Shown here one piece after another: positions 58,158 to 64,000 of a DNA stretch of 64,000 bases. A model generated the notes under the pieces. That model did no database searches. It was given only the letters and a program-made list of their open reading frames with translations, and had not been told where the DNA came from. Location of the stretch: contig NZ_AZXF01000024.1 in NCBI RefSeq assembly GCF_000515115.1, forward strand, positions 189 to 64,188. Direction: 5' to 3'. The stretch comes from Nocardiopsis sp. CNT312 (GTDB lineage Bacteria > Actinomycetota > Actinomycetes > Streptosporangiales > Streptosporangiaceae). The translations under genes and the position numbers were made by a program. The stretch's first letter is position 1, and every line of letters starts with the position of its first letter.

Positions 58158-61127
58158 TCAAACGACGGATTCGAGGCTCAGCAGTGCCGCACGGGCCTGG
58201 TCGGCCTCGCCCAGGTCCAGCTCGGCGAAGGTCCGCTCGGCCGCCTTGAGGAGTTCACGGGCCCGGTCGGCGGGCACCGTCGGGGCCGGGATCCGCCCCA
58301 GCGCCAGGGCGGCGCGGGCCTCGGCGTAGCGCTCGCTCCGCTCCTGCGCCGTGGCATGGGCCCGCTCCAGCACGACGGCGGCCTCGCCCGGTCGTCCTGC
58401 GGCAGCATACGTGAGGCCGAGGTCGGTGAGGATCTCCGCGTCACCGCTCCGGTCACCCGATTCCTCCGCCAGTTCCAGCGCCGCCGTGTGGGCACCGACG
58501 GCCTCGTCCCAGGATCCGGCGGCCCGGTGGGCGTTGCCAAGGGAGTTGTGGACGTAGATCCGGTTGCCCACGAACCCCAGTCGGGCGGACAGTTCCAGGG
58601 ACTCCTCCAGGTGGCGGAAGGCGTCCGCCAACTCCCCGAGCCCGGTCCCGGCCTCGCCCATGACGCGTTTGGCGTGCGCCCTGGCCTCGTCCTGGTCCTG
58701 GCCCACGGTCTTGGCGATCACCTGTTCCGCGCAGTGCAGGGCCTCCCGGTACTGCCCGAGCGTCTGCCGGAGCACGGCGAGGTTCCCCCACTGATGGGCC
58801 TCCAGTTCGGTGTCGCCCATCTCCACCGCGTAGTCCAGTACCCCCTGGAAGGCCTCCAGGGACTCGCCGAACCGACCGATCCGCTCGTGGACCATACCGA
58901 GGTTGGCTAGGGCGCGGATGATGCCCCGGCGGTCCCCGACCGATTCCAGGAGCACCCTGGCCTTGGTGAGGAAGGCCAGCGCCTCGTCGAAACGGCCGGA
59001 GATGTAGTGGGCGATACCCAGCCCGATGAGCGTCACGGCGCGGCCCCGCAGGTTCCCCTGGTCGTCGCTGGCCTGGAGTGCCCGCTCCTGGGAGCTGATC
59101 AGCAGCCCCATGTGCCCGTGGAGCGCGTAGAAGCGCCACACGGAGTCGGCCATCCGCCACGCGTGGTCCCCGCTGTCGCAGGAGGCGAAGTACTCGATCG
59201 TGTCCGCGAGGTTCTCCTGGTGGCGGGAGAACCACTCCTCGGCGTCGGCCCGGCCGGACAGGTCCGTGCGGTGGGTCGTCTCGCGGTCGCGAAAGCGGCT
59301 GCCCATGAGCTCGGCCGCGTGCTCGGCCATCGACAGGTAGTACGCCGCCAGGTTCTTCCTGGCCTCCTCCCCGCTCCCGGGCTCCAGTACGCCGCTGCGG
59401 CTGAGCGCGAACTCCTTGACCAGGTCGTGCAAGCGGTAGACGTCGCCCTGCGGTTCGTCGAGCAGGCACATCCCCACGAGTTCCTGGAGGGCGTCGTCGG
59501 CGTCGTCGAAGGACAGGCCCAGCAGGGTCGCCGCCCCGCCCAGATCGACGGTGTCCCCGATCATGAGCCCCAGCAGCAGGAAGGTCCGCCGCTGGTCGGC
59601 GTTGAGGCTCCGGAACGACAGGTCGATCGCCGTCTCGACGCTCTGCCCCTCCACACTCAGCTCGCGGAACGTGCGGCTCTGGTCACCGAGCCTGCGGGCG
59701 ACGTGCGCGAAGGACCACCGCGGTCGGCTCAGCATGCGCCCGGCGATCACTCTCAGGGCGAGCGGGAGTCCGCCACAGATGCGGATGATCTCCCGCGCCT
59801 GGTCCGGCTCCTCCCGAACGCGCTCCTCCCCTAGCACCCGGCCCAGGAGTTCCAGGGACGACGCCTCGTCGAACATGCCCAGTGACAGGAAGGAGGCACC
59901 GCTGAGGCCGGAGAGCTCGTTGCGGGTGGTGATGAGCGCCATCGAACCGGGGGAGGACGGCAGCAGGGGGCTGACCTGCGCGTAACCCATGGCGTTGTCT
60001 AGGACGAGCAGGACCCTGCGCCCCATGAGGGTCGCCCGCCACAGTGCGGAGCGCTCATCCAGGGAGTCGGGTACGGACTCGGGGGCCGTTCCGACGGCGC
60101 GCAGGAGCGCCCCCAAGGCGGCGGCCGGGTCGAGGGGTTCCTTGTTGGCCGTGTATCCGTACAGGTCGATGAAGATCTGGCCGTCGGGGTAGCACGGAGC
60201 GCACTCGTGACCGAAGCGGACCGCTGTGGTGGTCTTGCCCTCGCCACCGGTCCCCGTGATGACGCAGACCTTGGCGCGGTCCTCGCCCGAGGCCGAGATC
60301 TCGTGCAGCTGTCGCAGGGCCTCCCTCCGCCCCGTGAAATCGGGCAGGTCCCTAGGGAGGTCGCTGCGGACCAGGTAGCGGTCGCCCTGCCCCGGCGCCC
60401 CCGTCTCGTCCGCGGAGTCCCCACGCAGCATCCGGGCGTGGAGCGAGACCAGGTCGGGCCCCGGGTCCACCCCCAGTTCCTCGGCGAGCCTGGCCCGGAA
60501 CTCCTCGTACAGCGCCAGGGCACGGGCCCGTTCGTTGTCACGCCACAGGGCGGTGATGAGCAGGTGGTGCGTCTTCTCCCGGAACGGGTCCTCGCTCACG
60601 AGCGGGGTCAGCCGGGAGACCACATCGGCGCAGCGGCCCAGTTCGAGGGCGTTGGACGCCCACGCGATCACGGCGGACGAGTGCTCCTCGCGCAGGGGGG
60701 CGACCACGGACTGTTCGAGGAAGTCCGATCCGACCCCGGAGAAGGGGACCCCGCGCCAGCAGGACAGTGCCTGTTCCAGGAGTTCGACGGCCCTCTCTGG
60801 CTCTGCCGACGAGGCGGCGTCCCTCAGCAGGCGAAAACGGTGGAGGTCGACGGCCTCGGCGTCCACATCGAGTGCGTATCCGCCCGGTGTCGTGCGGATG
60901 TGCCCCGGAAAGGCCCGCCGGAGGTGGGAGATCTGCACCTGGATGACGGATCTGGCGGTCCTCGGGGGGTCACCGCTCCACAGGTAGGAGATCAACTGAT
61001 CGACGGTGACCTCTCGGCGAAAGTGCACCAACAGTGCCCCGAGTACGCAGCACTGACGAGGTCCGCCGACCGAAATCCGTCGTCCGTCGGACCAAGCGGT
61101 GATGGGACCAAGAACACCGAATTCCAC
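58158..61127 (-). CDS. SARP/AfsR-type regulator with NB-ARC ATPase and TPR domains
   Basis: A 989-residue large SARP. The N-terminal winged helix (FGVLGPITAW, SVIQVQISHLRRAF, TTPGGYALDV) is followed by the bacterial transcription activation domain (about 100-245), an NB-ARC ATPase with P-loop VITGTGGEGKTTT (about 291-303) and about ten TPR-like repeats to the end. Such proteins, as AfsR, activate secondary-metabolite or nutrient-responsive genes by binding direct repeats overlapping the -35. GTG 61127 has a -10-like TAGGGT six bases before it and no ribosome site. No biosynthetic cluster is visible here. Confidence 0.92.
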   Translation of the reverse strand: MEFGVLGPITAWSDGRRISVGGPRQCCVLGALLVHFRREVTVDQLISYLWSGDPPRTARSVIQVQISHLRRAFPGHIRTTPGGYALDVDAEAVDLHRFRLLRDAASSAEPERAVELLEQALSCWRGVPFSGVGSDFLEQSVVAPLREEHSSAVIAWASNALELGRCADVVSRLTPLVSEDPFREKTHHLLITALWRDNERARALALYEEFRARLAEELGVDPGPDLVSLHARMLRGDSADETGAPGQGDRYLVRSDLPRDLPDFTGRREALRQLHEISASGEDRAKVCVITGTGGEGKTTTAVRFGHECAPCYPDGQIFIDLYGYTANKEPLDPAAALGALLRAVGTAPESVPDSLDERSALWRATLMGRRVLLVLDNAMGYAQVSPLLPSSPGSMALITTRNELSGLSGASFLSLGMFDEASSLELLGRVLGEERVREEPDQAREIIRICGGLPLALRVIAGRMLSRPRWSFAHVARRLGDQSRTFRELSVEGQSVETAIDLSFRSLNADQRRTFLLLGLMIGDTVDLGGAATLLGLSFDDADDALQELVGMCLLDEPQGDVYRLHDLVKEFALSRSGVLEPGSGEEARKNLAAYYLSMAEHAAELMGSRFRDRETTHRTDLSGRADAEEWFSRHQENLADTIEYFASCDSGDHAWRMADSVWRFYALHGHMGLLISSQERALQASDDQGNLRGRAVTLIGLGIAHYISGRFDEALAFLTKARVLLESVGDRRGIIRALANLGMVHERIGRFGESLEAFQGVLDYAVEMGDTELEAHQWGNLAVLRQTLGQYREALHCAEQVIAKTVGQDQDEARAHAKRVMGEAGTGLGELADAFRHLEESLELSARLGFVGNRIYVHNSLGNAHRAAGSWDEAVGAHTAALELAEESGDRSGDAEILTDLGLTYAAAGRPGEAAVVLERAHATAQERSERYAEARAALALGRIPAPTVPADRARELLKAAERTFAELDLGEADQARAALLSLESVV

Positions 61128-61241
61128 GAAGGAACCCTAGCAAGGGCAAGTGCTTCCCTGTACGGACAAGGGCAGGAAAAAGACTCCGAGTGCCCCCTCT
61201 GTACCAGCACTCGGAGTGACTTTTCGGATGCTCGATCCGGT

Positions 61242-61442
61242 TTATGCGCCTTCCTCGGGCTCCTCCTTGGCAGGCTCGCTCTTGGCGGGCTCCTCCTTGG
61301 CAGGGGCCCCCTCACGCGGTTCCGACTGAGCCGGCACCCCTTCCCTGGGGGCCGGGTCGTCCATCGGCCGCATCTTCGCCGCGGGCTCGATACCCGAGAT
61401 GATCGCGTCGAACTCCTCGTCGACCATCAGCATCTTCGGCAC
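61242..61442 (-). CDS. Small acidic/Pro-rich protein upstream of the SARP gene
   Basis: 66 residues. The first 20, MPKMLMVDEEFDAIISGIEP, look like a short conserved helix; the remainder is a disordered run of Glu, Pro, Ala and Lys with PAKEEP-like repeats. GTG 61442 has GAGGAG five bases upstream. It is on the same strand as the SARP gene, 114 bases ahead. It could be a regulatory peptide for the SARP, or a leader. A RiPP precursor is unlikely, since the tail has no Cys, Thr or core-like residues. Confidence 0.6.
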   Translation of the reverse strand: MPKMLMVDEEFDAIISGIEPAAKMRPMDDPAPREGVPAQSEPREGAPAKEEPAKSEPAKEEPEEGA

Positions 61443-61868
61443 TCGGACTCCTCGTCTCACCGCACTCGTGTAAAGCCGCAGCGCGGCCCTACGCCTTCTG
61501 TTACTACCAAGTACCACGGACCCGCCCCCCCGGGGGTGGAGGGCCACCCGCGGCGGCTCCGCCTGCGACGCGCCACGGGTGGCATGTGTCCAACGAACTC
61601 CGGACCGGCAACGAGCCGTCCTCTCGTGGGAGCCGGTCGCGTCGAACGTGCTCCACACTAAGAAGAGCATCTTCCGTCCCGCTTTCAGTCCGCTTTCACC
61701 TCTGCCCCACTCGGGGAAGAGGTCGCCCCGGCGACGGGTTCACAGAAGGTGTGGCGGTATAGCATCGCCGCCCCGGGGAGGTCCCCTTCGGGCAGGCGCC
61801 ATCTCCGGGGTGGAACATGGGGGAGAACGGACCGGCCTGAGGTCGGCGCGACACGGATGGAGGACTCG
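61443..61868. promoter_or_regulatory. Divergent regulatory region with SARP-type repeats
   Basis: 426 bases without a gene. On the minus strand heptamers GAAAGCG (61697-61691), GAAAGCG (61686-61680) and a weaker GGAAGAT (61675-61669) repeat every 11 bp. TAGTGT (61660-61655) follows exactly eight bases later, the standard layout of a SARP operator over a -10. The predicted transcript then has a 200-base leader with an inverted repeat (GCCACCCG 61543-61550, CGGGTGGC 61576-61583). Confidence 0.55.
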
Positions 61869-62375
61869 ATGCTGGACGGAGACGGCAACGGCTGGGTGCA
61901 CCTGCCCGGCGGAGGCCGACGCTGGGGAGTCTACGGAGCCGCAGGGCTTCTGCTCTACTCCACCGACGTGACCGGTACCGGCCATGTCCTCCTCCAGAAC
62001 CGCGCAGAATGGACACACATGGGTGGAATGTGGGGCATTCCCGGCGGAGCGCGAAACCGTGACGAGACCCCGCTGGAAGCCGCGGTCCGCGAATTCCGGG
62101 AAGAGGTCTCGGGAGACCTCAGCGACTTCACCATCGTCGGCAGCTACGAACACGACCTCACCGTGTGGCGGTACGACACCTTCCTTGCACGCGTCCCCGA
62201 CCTGCCGCCCTTCGGCGTCGGCAACGCGGAGAGCGACGAGGTCCGCTGGGTCCCCGTCTCCGAGACCGAGTCGCTGCCCCTGCTCCCCGCGTTCCGCACC
62301 ACCTGGGCGCACCTGTGGGCCGACCTGGCCGCGATCGGTGACCAGGCCGCGCCGGGCACTCCGGCGGCCGGCTGA
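61869..62375 (+). CDS. NUDIX hydrolase
   Basis: 168 residues with the box GGARNRDETPLEAAVREFREEVSG, in which the last Gly is preceded by Val-Ser instead of the usual Glu-x-Gly spacing, and the strand WGVYGAAGLLLYSTD before it. Substrate unknown; the family here is common in actinomycetes. ATG 61869 has GGAGG six bases before it and is preferred to ATG 61857. A hairpin follows at 62390. Confidence 0.85.
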   Translation: MLDGDGNGWVHLPGGGRRWGVYGAAGLLLYSTDVTGTGHVLLQNRAEWTHMGGMWGIPGGARNRDETPLEAAVREFREEVSGDLSDFTIVGSYEHDLTVWRYDTFLARVPDLPPFGVGNAESDEVRWVPVSETESLPLLPAFRTTWAHLWADLAAIGDQAAPGTPAAG

Positions 62376-62389
62376 TCGTTGGACGGAGA

Positions 62390-62409
62390 CGGGGCCGCGT
62401 ACGGCCCCG
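62390..62409 (+). terminator. Hairpin after the NUDIX gene
   Basis: CGGGGCCG, four-base loop, CGGCCCCG: an 8-bp perfect stem 14 bases after the stop. No T-run. Confidence 0.65.
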
Positions 62410-62542
62410 CCCCGGGTGCCGCAGGGGTGCCTCCGGGGTAGATCAGGGACGTGCCCTGATGTCACGGCGGGCCCCGGAGCGCATGCTGGAGGAGACGGCC
62501 GTGCGAGGACGGGCGTCACGCGATTCGACTGGAGCGGTGAAC

Positions 62543-62980
62543 ATGACGCTGGAGCGCGGTAACGCATTCACTCCTGTCGCCTCGGCGACGATGATCTGGC
62601 CCTGGGGGGCGTCGGTCGTGGGCGGCTCGGTCGCCGGCGCCCTCTCCTTCCTGATGAACTTCGGCCTGGCCGGTATCCCGGGGGCGGTGACGACCGGAAT
62701 CTTCTTCTTCGCCCTGATCGGTGGAGTCGGCGGGGTGCTCCGCAAGAAGGCCGACCGCCGGGGCCGCCGGTGGGCAGCCACCTATCCGTTCCGCTACGCG
62801 GCGGCTCCGGCTCTGCTCGGCGGCGGCGCCACCGCCATCGTGAGCTATGTCGCATCCGTGATCAGCAGCTTCGCGATCTTCAGTGGGCTGTTCGGCGCCC
62901 TGTTCGCCGGTCTGGGCGCGGGCCTGGTCCTGTGGGTCATCATCGGGATCGTCGCCATGGTGGCGGGCGACAAGAACTAG
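62543..62980 (+). CDS. Small polytopic membrane protein, unrecognised
   Basis: 145 residues with four hydrophobic spans: ASVVGGSVAGALSFLMNFGLA, VTTGIFFFALIGGVGGVL, YAAAPALLGGGATAIVSYVASV and LFGALFAGLGAGLVLWVIIGIVAMV (overlapping short loops). A basic loop (RKKADRRGRRW) follows the second span and should be cytosolic. No catalytic motif. ATG 62543 has GGAG eight bases upstream. Function unknown. Confidence 0.68.
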   Translation: MTLERGNAFTPVASATMIWPWGASVVGGSVAGALSFLMNFGLAGIPGAVTTGIFFFALIGGVGGVLRKKADRRGRRWAATYPFRYAAAPALLGGGATAIVSYVASVISSFAIFSGLFGALFAGLGAGLVLWVIIGIVAMVAGDKN

Positions 62981-63092
62981 CCCGCCTTCGGGGGCACCAC
63001 GATGGTGGTCGGGAACAAGAAGGCCTAGGCTCGGTGTTTCCCGCCGATGGGCGGAACCACCGACACTCACCTAGGGAGACGACCGGGCGCCG

Positions 63093-63935
63093 ATGACTGA
63101 AGCTGCTCGTCAGAAGATGGTCGAGCGGGTCCGCGGGCTTCTCCGCATGGCGGAGGACCCCGCGGTCACCGATGCCGAGAGCCAGGCGTTCACCGCCAAG
63201 GCAGCCGAGCTGATGACCCGGCACGCGATCGCCGAGGCCGAGGCACGAGCCGAACGGGGCGAGGCACCCGACGCCATCAACCGCATGGACTACACGGTCA
63301 CGGGGGTGGGCGGCCACGGCAAGGCACGGGTCCGCGCCCTCGCGGACATCGCCGCGGCGTACGGCTGCCAGTCGGCGGTGCGCGGCAACAACGCCACCAA
63401 CGCCGACCGCACCATCATCCTGGTGGGTACCGTGGACGCTCTGGAGGCGCTGCGTATGCTGCTGCCGTCCATCTCGATGCAGATGGAGGCCTCGGCCAGG
63501 TTCATGAGTTCGACGCACGTGAGCGATATCCGGGAACTGCGCAACTACACGCGCTCGGAACTGGAGACCGAACGCAAGCGCTACTACCGGTCGTTCGTGC
63601 GGGCCTACGGACAGGCCGTGGCCGAACGCATCCGCGACTTCCGTGCCCGGCTCCAGGAGGCGGCCTCCCATGAGGGGGCCGAGGACTCCGGCGGTACGGG
63701 GGAGAACGGCGGTGTGGAATCGTCCCGCGGGGCGGAACTGGTGCTGCGCGACGACGTTCACCGCGTCAGCGAGGAGTTCCAGCGGCAGTTCCCGCAGTTG
63801 CGCAAACACCGCCCCGAACGCACGCACAGCGCAGCCGGGTACCGAGCCGGGTACCGCCGCGGGCGCGAGGCGGAGTTGGGGTTGGGAGCTTCGGTGAACG
63901 CCGGCGGGACGTCCACTCTGACCGAGGGCGAATAG
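63093..63935 (+). CDS. DUF2786 protein
   Basis: 280 residues. The N-terminal DUF2786 segment, QKMVERVRGLLRMAEDPAVTDAESQAFTAKAAELMTRHAI (in parts), is a helical pair found in phage and actinomycete proteins of unknown function. The central part has RALADIAAAYGCQSAVRGN and LVGTVDALEALRMLLPS; the C-terminus is Arg/Glu-rich with a GYRAGYRRGREAELG turn. ATG 63093 follows a weak ribosome site. Not an enzyme by any motif I can see. It may bind nucleic acid, given its charge. Confidence 0.85.
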   Translation: MTEAARQKMVERVRGLLRMAEDPAVTDAESQAFTAKAAELMTRHAIAEAEARAERGEAPDAINRMDYTVTGVGGHGKARVRALADIAAAYGCQSAVRGNNATNADRTIILVGTVDALEALRMLLPSISMQMEASARFMSSTHVSDIRELRNYTRSELETERKRYYRSFVRAYGQAVAERIRDFRARLQEAASHEGAEDSGGTGENGGVESSRGAELVLRDDVHRVSEEFQRQFPQLRKHRPERTHSAAGYRAGYRRGREAELGLGASVNAGGTSTLTEGE

Positions 63936-64000
63936 CCCGGACCGCGAAGTTATCCACAGGCCGCCCCGACTTGTGGATCTTCGACGTGTTCGCATGTCAA

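Noticed and set aside
61242-61442. RiPP precursor peptide beside a SARP gene
   Set aside because: The C-terminal part is Glu/Pro/Lys-rich without Cys, Thr or aromatic core residues, and no modifying enzyme is nearby.

Overview
The window is GC-rich actinobacterial DNA. Several chromosomal blocks are in an order familiar from actinomycetes, with gene families also known in Mycobacterium and Streptomyces: hppA; acs with an EphE-like hydrolase and a holin-like protein; ssd/tadABC with small pilin genes; bldG with its anti-sigma partner; marP, CoA-type NUDIX, nth and crp; then MBL, NUDIX, RidA, DUF4177, two ArsA-like ATPases, whiB, a PonA2-type PBP, yqeY and a metallophosphoesterase. BldG, WhiB, a SARP/AfsR regulator and an actinomycete integrative element point to a filamentous actinomycete. 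A Nocardiopsis-like genus is my best guess, but this is inference and no rRNA is present. No CRISPR array, rRNA or insertion sequence was seen.

Layout. 1-8984: energy and acetate metabolism (SixA phosphatase with a 30-residue membrane peptide, H+-pyrophosphatase, DUF309 plus alpha/beta hydrolase, holin-like protein, acetyl-CoA synthetase, degenerate Fic-like protein). 9807-15381: a Tad-type pilus/secretion locus, with ssd-tadA-tadB-tadC on the plus strand and pilin-like and TadE-like genes on the minus strand. 15722-18408: an exported protein, a lipoprotein, an unrecognised protein and a DUF4352-like membrane protein. 18602-22044: an MrfA-like helicase and the bldG module. 22089-35237: the conserved block from marP to the metallophosphoesterase. 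35314-35387: tRNA-Pro(CGG).

35354-48128 is an actinomycete integrative and conjugative element (AICE, pSAM2 type) inserted in the 3' half of tRNA-Pro and bounded by 80-bp perfect direct repeats. It carries int, xis, a RepSA-like initiator, an FtsK/TraB-type DNA translocase, a Pra-like activator and a GntR/KorSA-like repressor with matching operators. It also carries an XRE-TPR regulator, a flavoprotein and a Pif-like NUDIX protein. Next to attR sits a strikingly AT-rich AIPR (abortive infection) gene with a visible PD-(D/E)xK signature, the probable defence cargo. Immediately to its right are fragments of a second, related AICE (5' end of rep, the small membrane gene, 3' end of traB). Further on, at 49277-50371, is another GntR-linked gene set resembling element genes.

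50503-57168 is catabolic: a broken PucR regulator and a Baeyer-Villiger-type monooxygenase, then a divergent IclR-controlled cluster (amidohydrolase, PLP fold-III D-amino-acid lyase, RidA; KDG-type sugar kinase, IclR). That enzyme set would fit breakdown of an N-acylated D-amino acid or amino-sugar acid such as N-acetyl-D-glucosaminate to 2-keto-3-deoxygluconate phosphate. 57333-63935 holds a DUF2236 oxygenase-like protein, a 989-residue SARP/AfsR regulator with a small acidic gene and SARP-type 11-bp repeats upstream, a NUDIX hydrolase, a small membrane protein and a DUF2786 protein.
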